From Streptomyces tateyamensis (GTDB taxonomy: Bacteria; Actinomycetota; Actinomycetes; Streptomycetales; Streptomycetaceae), in NCBI RefSeq assembly GCF_003205575.1, contig NZ_PYBW01000113.1, forward strand, positions 1-38,833: a stretch of DNA of 38,833 nucleotides. Direction: 5' to 3'. The notes below the pieces were generated by a model. That model did not search any database and was not told where the DNA came from. It was given only the letters and a program-made list of their open reading frames with translations. A program made the translations under genes and the position numbers. Shown here piece after piece: positions 1 to 6,986 of the stretch (position 1 is the stretch's first letter; each line of letters starts with the position of its first letter).

Positions 1-1
1 C

Positions 2-106
2 CGCCAGCGCACCGAGACCAGTGCCGCCCAGCGCGCCATCCTCGCCAAGCTCGGCGTCACCGAGCCCAAGCGCATCATCACCCTGGAACCCGGCACACCC
101 GCCTGA
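2..106 (+). pseudogene. 3' end of a probable IS transposase (partial)
   Basis: An open frame enters from the left edge and stops at TGA 104-106, giving the last 34 residues of a larger protein. The basic start (RQRTETSAAQR) followed by AILAKLGVTEPKRIITLEP resembles the C-terminal tails of actinobacterial IS transposases, but I cannot assign an IS family from this fragment. The context supports a mobile element: about 110 nt of non-coding DNA follow, and then an aquaporin frame begins without its first membrane helix. The body of the gene lies outside the window, so it could equally be intact there. Confidence 0.35.
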
Positions 107-229
107 CCAGCACCAACGCCCCCGCCTAGACACACGCCGCCCCGGCGTGCGATCACGCGTATCCGCAGGTCAGCCCACATATTCGTGGACTAGAACGACA
201 CCTCAGCTGCGGAACTCAGGGACGGGGGC
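107..229. other. non-coding junction, possible right end of an insertion sequence
   Basis: No gene fits here. The sequence links the transposase-like tail to the truncated aquaporin. The aquaporin frame stays open back to a TAG at 191-193, but recognisable aquaporin sequence starts only around 215-220. The tract near 201-217 (CTCAGCTGCGGAACTC) is a plausible terminal inverted repeat. The left end of the element is outside the window, so this cannot be confirmed. Confidence 0.3.
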
Positions 230-859
230 GTGCGGCTGCTGACCAACACGCTGGCCTCGGTCGGTGCGCTGGGGGTGCTGATCCTGCTGTTCGGCCCGGT
301 CTCCGGCGGGCACCTCAACCCGCTGGTCACGCTCGCGCTCTGGTGGCACGGGCGGGGCGGCGCGCAGGCGCTGCGGGCCCGGGAGGCGGTCGGGTACGCG
401 GCGGCGCAGCTGGCCGGCGCGGTGGGCGGCGCCGTGCTGGCGGACCTGACGCTCGGTCACGGCCGGCTCGCGGCGGCCCGCCAGGTGCACACCGGCGCCG
501 CGCAGTGGACCGGCGAGGTGGTCGGCACCGCGGTGCTGGTGCTGGTGGTGCTCGGGCTGACCCGGGCCGGGCAGCAGCGGTTCGCGGCCGTCACGGTGGC
601 CGGTTGGATCGCCGCCGGGATCTGGGCCACCGCCTCGGGCTGCTTCGCCAACCCGGCGCTCACCGCGGGGCGGGCGTTCAGCGACGGCTACACCGGGATC
701 TCGCCCGGCTCGGTGCCCGGTTTCGTGGCCGCCCAGCTGGCCGGGGCGCTGCTCGGCCTCGGGCTGGTCCGGCTGCTCTTCGGCTCCGCGCGGCGGGTCG
801 AGGGGAGCTCGGTGCCGGGCCCGCCCGAAGGGGCTCAACGCCCGGTCCGGTCCGCCTGA
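230..859 (+). pseudogene. aquaporin / glycerol-facilitator (MIP) family, N-terminally truncated
   Basis: The 209-residue product is a membrane channel of the MIP family, which passes water or small solutes. Both pore half-helix motifs are visible: SGGHLNPLVTL near residue 26 (first NPA box, here NPL) and FANPALTAGRAFSDG near residue 141 (second NPA box, followed by the usual aromatic/Arg filter region). Family members are usually 230-270 residues with six helices. Here the first helix and its lead are missing, and the best start is the GTG at 230 inside what should be helix 2. The truncation coincides with transposase-like DNA upstream, so I infer that an insertion removed the 5' end. It may therefore be a broken gene, although an unusual start upstream cannot be excluded. 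It converges on the next gene with a 7-nt gap. Confidence 0.7.
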
Positions 860-866
860 GGGCGGG

Positions 867-2180
867 TCAGCGTCTGGTCGACACCGGTGCCCGGCCGCGG
901 GCCCGCCGCCCCGAGCCGGGGCTCGCGGGGGCCGGCAGCGCCACCGGGGTCAGCTCCAGGGTCGGCCGCTCCCTGGTCGCGGCCGCCCGCTCGGGCACCG
1001 CGCCCCCGCCGCGCCCGCGCCGCTTGCGGTTGCGGGACCGCGGCTGCTTGGTCGGCCAGAGCAGCACGTAGGCCGTGGAGACCACCACGAAGGCGAGCCG
1101 GATCATGCCCTTGGCGGCGTCCGAGGGGATCAGCAGCGTGCCGCCGTACAGCGAGGCCAGCGCGATCCAGCTCCACCACGGGACCAGCCGCTTCTGGCCG
1201 ACCGCGTCCCACAGCAGGGTGCCCAGCAGGATCGAGGCGGTGTAGTACGTGTAGACGCTCGGGTCGAGCAGGATCCGGGCGTTCGCCCCGACCAGCACCA
1301 CGGCCGGCCAGCGCCCCCGCCGCACCGCGAGCGCGCCCAGACCCATGCCGATCGCGAACTGGGCCGGCCGGTCCCACCACGGGGTGGACGGGTCCGAGAC
1401 GCCCAGCCAGCGCAGCGAGGAGGCGGGCTGGTTGGGGATGGTGAACTTGGCCGCCTGCAGCGAGCCGAGGTTGCCCAGGTAGAACGGCAGCCAGACGACC
1501 GCCACCAGGGCCGCGAACCAGATCAGCGCGCGCTTCCAGTCCTTCCTGGGCAGCGCCAGCACCAGGGCCACGAAGGAGATCGCCCACGGTTTGGAGTCCA
1601 CCGCCAGGGCCAGGAAGATGCCGGTGGCCGCCGCCTTGCCGCGGACCAGCGCGTTTATCGCGAGCATGGTGAAGAACAGCGCCAGCACGTCGTCCAGGTG
1701 CGCGAACCGCACCGAGACCTCGACCCACATCGGGATGAAGGCCAGGCCGGCGACCAGGATCCGCTGCTGCAGCCGCCGGTGGTTGGTACCGGTGCCGCGG
1801 TAGTACCAGGCGGCGGTGCGGCCGACCAGGACCAGCATCACCAGGCCGAGCGCCGACATGGTGCCCTCGGCCAGCAACTGGCCGGTGCGCTCCGGGAACG
1901 GCGCGAACAGCCGGGCGGCCGCCAGGCTCACCGGGCCGATCTGCAGCTCGGGGTGGTGGGCGTAGAGCGACAGGCCGCCGCCGGTGCCACCGCTGAACAG
2001 CAGCTGCTCGCCCTGGCGCAGGTAGTGCCAGGAGAAGCCGCCGCTCGGCTCGACGATCAGGAACCAGAGCACGGTCCAGGCGACCAGCAGTGCGTGGTGT
2101 CTGCGGACAGGCAGGATCCAGATCCGGCCGGTCTTCGCGCCGTAGTCCGTCGCTGCTGCCTCCGCGCTTGCTCCGCGCAC
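867..2180 (-). CDS. multi-spanning integral membrane protein, possible GT-C type glycosyltransferase
   Basis: The protein of about 437 residues has roughly ten hydrophobic helices. Its architecture resembles actinobacterial GT-C/GT87-type mannosyltransferase-like proteins that use polyprenyl-linked sugars at the membrane. A candidate catalytic acidic motif, RFAHLDDVLALFF, lies in the loop after the early helices. The C-terminal tail of about 70 residues is Arg/Pro-rich and probably cytoplasmic. I chose the GTG at 2180 because AGAGGA lies just upstream; the ATG at 2219 would add 13 residues but has no ribosome binding site. It stands alone, separated from the next gene by a strong terminator. 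The substrate is unknown, and an exact family call needs a profile search. Confidence 0.6.
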   Translation of the reverse strand: MRGASAEAAATDYGAKTGRIWILPVRRHHALLVAWTVLWFLIVEPSGGFSWHYLRQGEQLLFSGGTGGGLSLYAHHPELQIGPVSLAAARLFAPFPERTGQLLAEGTMSALGLVMLVLVGRTAAWYYRGTGTNHRRLQQRILVAGLAFIPMWVEVSVRFAHLDDVLALFFTMLAINALVRGKAAATGIFLALAVDSKPWAISFVALVLALPRKDWKRALIWFAALVAVVWLPFYLGNLGSLQAAKFTIPNQPASSLRWLGVSDPSTPWWDRPAQFAIGMGLGALAVRRGRWPAVVLVGANARILLDPSVYTYYTASILLGTLLWDAVGQKRLVPWWSWIALASLYGGTLLIPSDAAKGMIRLAFVVVSTAYVLLWPTKQPRSRNRKRRGRGGGAVPERAAATRERPTLELTPVALPAPASPGSGRRARGRAPVSTRR

Positions 2181-2283
2181 CTGTTCCTCTTCCCCGCACC
2201 GGCCCCCTCGGCCGGACATCCTATGCGATCAGTGCGAACAGCCGACCTGTCGGAAATGGACTGGAATCGTCCGGTTCCGCAAC

Positions 2284-2326
2284 GGCCGACGGCCCGGTCC
2301 ACGCGGGGTGGACCGGGCCGTCGGCC
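2284..2326 (-). terminator. 18-bp perfect hairpin terminator
   Basis: Arms 2284-2301 and 2309-2326 are perfectly complementary with a 7-nt loop, 18 nt beyond the stop of the LAYTG surface-protein gene. It has no U-tract, which is common for GC-rich actinobacterial terminators. Confidence 0.8.
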
Positions 2327-2343
2327 ATGACGTGGCTACCGGA

Positions 2344-3462
2344 TCAGGCGTGCCGGCCGGCCTGCTTGCGGCGGCGCAGCACCACCAGGGTGCCGATACC
2401 GGCCGCCAGCACGGTGGCACCGGCGATCGCCAGCGGCGTGGCGTCGCTGCCGCCGCCGGTGTACGCGAGGTCCTTGTCCTCCGCGGCCTGCGCCTGCTGG
2501 ACGGCAGCGGTCGGGATCGGCACGGTGACGGGCTTGGGCGGGGTGACCGGGAACGGGGTCACCGGCGGCGCGGTGTCCGGCGCGCTGGGGGTGGCGACCG
2601 GGGACGAGGAGGTGCTGGAGGGCGTCGGTGAGGCCGTGGTGGCGCTCGACGAGGGGGTGGGCGAGCTGGTGGTGGGGCTCGACGACGGGGTGGGCGAGCC
2701 GGTGGTGGCGCTCGACGACGGGGTCGGCTTGCCGGTGGTGGCGCTCGACGAGGGGGTCGGCGAGGGCTTGTGGGTGTGGCTGGGCGACGGCGACGGCGAC
2801 GGCTTGTGCGAGTGGTCGTTGTCGCCACCCCCGCCGATGCAGAAGAAGGCGGGCTCGCTCACGGCGATCTGCTCGAGCGCCTCGCTGCTCTGGCCGGCCT
2901 CGGCCGCCGGGAGCCACAGACCGAAGTACTGGACGTAGGCCGGGCCGGTCGGCGCGTCGTCCGGCAGGCCGAGCCGGACCTTGATGGAGACCGACTTGCC
3001 CGCCTTGACGGGGACCAGGCTGGCCGGCACCTGCGGGACGCCTTGGTCGTCCTCGGGGCCGAACACCCGCACGTCCTCGAAGTACGCGGGGATGGTGCTG
3101 TGCTGCCAGTCCGCCTTGCCGCGGCGGTAGTCGAGCTGGAACGAGTCGTTCGCCAGGTCGCCGGCCTTGGTCTGCACCCGGATGAACGGGATGAAGACCA
3201 GGTCGGCGCCGGTGCGGTTGGTGAACTCCACGGTGAACTCGGTCTGGCCGCCGGCGTCCACCTCGTGCCGCAGGCCCTCGACCTCGAGCTTAGGCTCGGC
3301 GTTGGCCGGCACGTTCTGACCGGCCGCGGCACCGGCCGACCCGGTGCTCGCGGTGGCGGTCGGCGACGGGCTGGCCACCACCGCGAGGGCGCTCTGGGCG
3401 CCCGCCAGGGCTGCGCCGGAGACCAGCGCGGTGGCCGCCAGCAAGGCGAGGGGACGACGCAT
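2344..3462 (-). CDS. LAYTG-anchored secreted surface protein with Ser/Thr/Pro repeat stalk
   Basis: The 372-residue protein starts with a Sec signal peptide (MRRPLALLAATALVSGAALA, then an Ala-rich cleavage region). Residues about 50-215 form an all-beta domain with no family I recognise. Next come tandem repeats of the type PTPSSSATTGS (at least four) that make a flexible, probably glycosylated, cell-wall-spanning stalk. The C-terminus has the sortase signature: LAYTG, a hydrophobic helix of about 20 residues, and a basic tail RRRKQ. Class E sortases of Streptomyces accept LAxTG motifs, so covalent anchoring to peptidoglycan is likely. The ATG at 3462 is preceded by GAGG at a proper distance. 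A stand-alone gene followed by a strong terminator. Confidence 0.85.
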   Translation of the reverse strand: MRRPLALLAATALVSGAALAGAQSALAVVASPSPTATASTGSAGAAAGQNVPANAEPKLEVEGLRHEVDAGGQTEFTVEFTNRTGADLVFIPFIRVQTKAGDLANDSFQLDYRRGKADWQHSTIPAYFEDVRVFGPEDDQGVPQVPASLVPVKAGKSVSIKVRLGLPDDAPTGPAYVQYFGLWLPAAEAGQSSEALEQIAVSEPAFFCIGGGGDNDHSHKPSPSPSPSHTHKPSPTPSSSATTGKPTPSSSATTGSPTPSSSPTTSSPTPSSSATTASPTPSSTSSSPVATPSAPDTAPPVTPFPVTPPKPVTVPIPTAAVQQAQAAEDKDLAYTGGGSDATPLAIAGATVLAAGIGTLVVLRRRKQAGRHA

Positions 3463-3650
3463 CAGTTCAACCTCACGGGTATCCGCGCCGACCGGATGGA
3501 TCCTGGCGGGCGGGCTTTGGGACCGGCGGACCCGGAGCGGGCCAACGACGGAGATGTCGCCGGAGAATATCTGACGAACTGAAGGGTATGAAAGACGGGT
3601 TCACCATCTTCGCGGAAAACTAAGGGCGAAGCCCGATAGCCGGACGCAGC

Positions 3651-3680
3651 GGACCGCCGTACCGGACGGCACGGCGGTCC
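3651..3680 (-). terminator. hairpin terminator of the ABC importer operon
   Basis: Arms 3651-3660 and 3671-3680 pair over 10 bp around a 10-nt loop that can itself fold. It lies about 50 nt past the stop of the binding-protein gene, the last gene of the operon. Confidence 0.7.
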
Positions 3681-3726
3681 ACGGTCAAGTTCTCCGAGGT
3701 CAGCTTCCCTGCGGTGGCCGGGGGTC

Positions 3727-5115
3727 TCAGCCCACCGAGCTGTTGTAGCTGTCGACCGCCGGCTGGATCTCCCTGGCCGCGTCGGCCAGCGCCTGCTGCG
3801 CGCTCTTGCTGCCGCTGATCGTCTGCTCGATCGCGGTCTCCACGCCCTTGCGGGCCTGCGGCATCACGCCGAGCAGGCAGCCCGCGTTGGCCGGCGAGGG
3901 CTTGGCCGCGTGCAGCTCGTCGATCGCGGTCTGGAACTGCGGGTACTTCGCCAGCCAGGCCTTGTCCTTCGGGTCGTCCAGCGCCTTCCGGTTGACCGGG
4001 AAGTAGCCGGTGCCGGTGTGCCAGGCGGCCTGCTGGGCCGGCTCCCCGAGGAACTTCTCGAACTCCCAGGCCGCCCGCTGCTCGGCCGCCGAGTGGCCGG
4101 GCCCGTCCACCCAGAGCGAGGCCCCGCCGATCGCCGGGCCGCCCGGGTCGGTGGCGTCGATCTTCGGGTAGGGCGCGGTGGCCACGGTGAACTTCGCCGC
4201 CTGGGTGTAGCCGCCGAGCACGCCGGTGGACTCCAGGTTCATCGCGGCCCGGCCCGCCTTGAACGCCGCCTGGGCGTCCGCCGTGGTCCGCCCGGTGTTG
4301 ACCGCGTAGCCGCCCTTGACCAGGTCGGCCCACCACTGCACCGCCGCGGCGCCCTTGGCCGAGTCGTAGACCACCTTGCCCGCCTTGGCGTCGCGCCCGT
4401 TGCCCTGGTCGCAGTAGAGGGTGCCGGACTCGGCCAGCAGCTCCTCGACGAACCAGCCGTAGATCGCGGCGCCGAAGCCGTACTGGGTGGTCTGGCCGCC
4501 GGCGTCCTTCACGGTCAGCTTCTTGGCCGCCTCGCCGATCTCCGCCAGTGTCTGCGGCGGCTTGGCCGGGTCCAGGCCGGCCGCCTTGAACGCGTCCGCG
4601 TTCAGGTAGAGCAGCGGCATCGAGGAGTTGAACGGCATCGAGACCAGCTTGCCGCCCACCGTGTAGTAGTTGCGGATGCCCGGCTCCAGGTCGTCCAGCG
4701 AGTAGCCGTCCTTGTCGGCGAAGGCCTGGGCCGACACGGTCTGCCTGGAGTCGATCATGAAGCGGGTGCCGATGTCGTAGACCTGCACCAGCGAGGGGGT
4801 GCTCTTCTGCTGCACCGAGGCCTTGTACTTGGCGATGACGTCGTCATAGGTGCCCTGGAAGACCGGCTTCACCTCGATCTTGCCCTGGTGCGCCTGGTTG
4901 AAGGCGTCCACCAGGCTGTTCAGCACGGCGGCGTTCTGACCGGTCATCCCGTGCCAGAAGGTCACCGTGGTCACCCCCTGGGCGTCCTGCAGGGCCTGGG
5001 CGCCCGGCGCCCCGCCCGCGGCGTCCGAGCCGGAGCCGGACGAGGCGGACGGGGAGGAGCTGCAGGCGGTCAGGGCCAGGGCGGCCACCGCCGTCGCGAC
5101 CAGCAGCTTGCGCAC
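3727..5115 (-). CDS. carbohydrate ABC transporter substrate-binding lipoprotein (family 1)
   Basis: The 462-residue protein is the solute receptor of a sugar importer. A lipoprotein signal ends in the lipobox LALTAC, giving a lipidated Cys18. The mature protein has the cluster B/family 1 fold: TVTFWHGMTGQN at the start, VDAFNQAHQGKIEVKPVF, and later GRAAMNLESTGVLGGYTQAAKF, as in UgpB/MalE-like receptors. The start is GTG 5115 with GAAGGAG upstream. It follows the second permease by 40 nt, so the order is permease-permease-receptor. No ATPase gene is present; Streptomyces sugar importers commonly share one MsiK-type ATPase encoded elsewhere. The UgpB-like features suggest glycerol-3-phosphate or an oligosaccharide, but the ligand cannot be read from sequence. 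Confidence 0.88.
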   Translation of the reverse strand: MRKLLVATAVAALALTACSSSPSASSGSGSDAAGGAPGAQALQDAQGVTTVTFWHGMTGQNAAVLNSLVDAFNQAHQGKIEVKPVFQGTYDDVIAKYKASVQQKSTPSLVQVYDIGTRFMIDSRQTVSAQAFADKDGYSLDDLEPGIRNYYTVGGKLVSMPFNSSMPLLYLNADAFKAAGLDPAKPPQTLAEIGEAAKKLTVKDAGGQTTQYGFGAAIYGWFVEELLAESGTLYCDQGNGRDAKAGKVVYDSAKGAAAVQWWADLVKGGYAVNTGRTTADAQAAFKAGRAAMNLESTGVLGGYTQAAKFTVATAPYPKIDATDPGGPAIGGASLWVDGPGHSAAEQRAAWEFEKFLGEPAQQAAWHTGTGYFPVNRKALDDPKDKAWLAKYPQFQTAIDELHAAKPSPANAGCLLGVMPQARKGVETAIEQTISGSKSAQQALADAAREIQPAVDSYNSSVG

Positions 5116-5155
5116 GTTTCTGTCTCCTTCGGAGGATCAGTCAGGTGTCGAGGTG

Positions 5156-5974
5156 TCAGCGAACGGCACCCGCGGTCAGGCCGCGGACGATGAACCGCTG
5201 CCCGAGGACCACCAGGGCCAGCGTCGGCAGCAGCGAGAGCAGCACGCCGGCCAGGATCAGGCCGGGGTCCGCGGCGTCCGCGTAGCTCAGGCTGGTCAGC
5301 CCGATCTGCACGGTCTGCATCTGCGGAGTGCGGGTGATGATCAGCGGCCAGAAGTACTGGTTCCAGGCCGACAGGAAGACGTAGATCGCGATCGCCGCCA
5401 GCGAGGGCTTGTTCAGCGGCACCAGGATCCGCCACAGGAATCGCCAGTGGCCCGCGCCGTCGATCCGTGCCGCGTCCCGCAGTTCGGCGGGGAACTGGCG
5501 GAAGGACTGGCGCAGCATGAAGGTGCCGAAGCCGGAGGCCAGGAACGGCAGCACCAGCCCGAAGTAGCTGTTGGCCAGTCCCCAGTCGGAGACGGTCAGG
5601 TAGTTGGGGATGATCACGGCCTCCCACGGCACCATCAGGGTAGCCAGGAAGACGCCGAAGACGGCACCGCGCCCGCGCAGCGGCAGGAAGACCAGCGCGT
5701 ACGCCGCCAGCACCGAGGTGAGCAGCTGGGCCGCGGTGATCACCCCGGCCACCAGCACCGAGTTGAGGTACTGCCGGGCCAGCGGCACCGCGCGGGCGGC
5801 GGCGGCGAAGTTGCCGGTGGTCAGGTGGTGCGGGACCACGGCCGGCGGGTAGACCGCGAGGTCGCCCGGGCCCATGAAGGCGCCGACCAGCACGTAGTAG
5901 ACCGGCAGCAGCACGGTCAGCGCGGCCACCCCGAGCAGCAGGTAGGCGGCCAGGCCGCCCAGGACCCGGTTCAC
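5156..5974 (-). CDS. carbohydrate ABC transporter permease, MalG/UgpE type
   Basis: A 272-residue inner-membrane permease with six predicted helices. The cytoplasmic EAA loop, which docks the ATPase, reads ELRDAARIDGAGHWRFLWRI. The start is a GTG whose last two bases form the stop codon of the upstream permease (GTGA overlap, 5971-5974), with GGAAGG just before it, so the two are translationally coupled. A longer frame continues upstream, but that part is only a shadow of the other permease. It would form a heterodimer with the upstream product and receive substrate from the lipoprotein encoded downstream. Confidence 0.88.
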   Translation of the reverse strand: MNRVLGGLAAYLLLGVAALTVLLPVYYVLVGAFMGPGDLAVYPPAVVPHHLTTGNFAAAARAVPLARQYLNSVLVAGVITAAQLLTSVLAAYALVFLPLRGRGAVFGVFLATLMVPWEAVIIPNYLTVSDWGLANSYFGLVLPFLASGFGTFMLRQSFRQFPAELRDAARIDGAGHWRFLWRILVPLNKPSLAAIAIYVFLSAWNQYFWPLIITRTPQMQTVQIGLTSLSYADAADPGLILAGVLLSLLPTLALVVLGQRFIVRGLTAGAVR

Positions 5975-6870
5975 GCGTAGTGCACCTTCCGCTCCAACAC
6001 CCCGAACTGGACCGCGGTGCAGGCCAGCACCACCACCAGCAGCACCACCGCGCGGGCACTGGCCGCGCCGAAGTCGCTGGAGCCGTTGGCGAAGGCCTTG
6101 TCGTAGACGTCGTAGACCAGCGTGCTGGTGGCATGGTCCGGGCCGCCCCGGGTGAGGATGTTGATCTGGCCGAAGCTCTGCAGCGCGTTGATGGTGGAGA
6201 CCACGACCAGGAAGAACAGGTGCGGGCCGAGCAGCGGCACGGTGATCGAGCGGGCCAGCCGCCAGCCGCCGGCCCCGTCGAGCCGGGCCGCCTCGGTGAT
6301 CTCCGATCCGATCGAGCCGACGCCGGCCGAGAGCACCAGCACGTTGTAGCCCAGGTTCAGCCAGACGGTGGCCAGGGCCACCGAGACCAGGGCGTGGTGC
6401 GGGTCCGTCAGCCAGGCCGCCGGGCCCAGCCGGAGGTGCGACAGCAGCCCGTTGAGCACGCCGGTGGCCGGGTTGTAGAAGACCCCGAAGACCACGGCGG
6501 CGCTGGCCACCGAGAAGGCGAACGGCAGCGCGAAGGCCGAGCGCAGCACCCGCACCCCGCGCAGCCGGCCCTCCAGCAGCAGCACCAGGACCAGCGCGCC
6601 GAGCACCCCGGGCACCACGGTGAGCAGCACGAAGAGCGCGGTGGTGAGCAGGGTCCGGTAGAACTCGGCCGAGCCGAACAGCGCGGTGTAGTGGTCCAGG
6701 CCCACGAACCTGGTGGGCGCGCCGAACAGGTCGTTGCCGTGCGCGCTCAAGTAGAAGGTGCGGTAGAGCGGGTAGCCGAGGAAGAGCGCGAAGACGGCCA
6801 GCGAGGGCAGCAGGTACACCCAGGCCAGCACCTTCTCGGCGGGTGGGCTGGACGACGGCGGTCTCGGCAT
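5971..6870 (-). CDS. carbohydrate ABC transporter permease, MalF/UgpA type
   Basis: A 299-residue permease, first gene of the importer operon. After a short Pro/Ser-rich head, the first helix (VLAWVYLLPSLAVFALFLGY) is followed by the periplasmic loop and a conserved EAA loop, EITEAARLDGAGGWRLARSI. I chose the ATG at 6870 because GGAGG sits 9 nt upstream; the ATG at 6879 touches that GGAGG, and the ATG at 6915 lacks one. Ends with overlap into the partner permease. Confidence 0.87.
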   Translation of the reverse strand: MPRPPSSSPPAEKVLAWVYLLPSLAVFALFLGYPLYRTFYLSAHGNDLFGAPTRFVGLDHYTALFGSAEFYRTLLTTALFVLLTVVPGVLGALVLVLLLEGRLRGVRVLRSAFALPFAFSVASAAVVFGVFYNPATGVLNGLLSHLRLGPAAWLTDPHHALVSVALATVWLNLGYNVLVLSAGVGSIGSEITEAARLDGAGGWRLARSITVPLLGPHLFFLVVVSTINALQSFGQINILTRGGPDHATSTLVYDVYDKAFANGSSDFGAASARAVVLLVVVLACTAVQFGVLERKVHYA

Positions 6871-6942
6871 CCGGTGCATCCTCCAGGCTCCCCGTGGCGT
6901 ACGTCCGAGTGTCATGCCCACATCCAAGAGGCACCGAACCCC

Positions 6943-6973
6943 CCGGCCCGGGGCGGCTGCCCGCCCGGGCCGG
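6943..6973 (-). terminator. hairpin terminator after the phosphoesterase gene
   Basis: Arms 6943-6952 and 6964-6973 pair perfectly over 10 bp with an 11-nt loop, 14 nt past the phosphoesterase stop. It separates that gene from the sugar importer operon, which must therefore have its own promoter in the 70 nt that remain. Confidence 0.75.
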
Positions 6974-6986
6974 CGGGTTCGACGGA

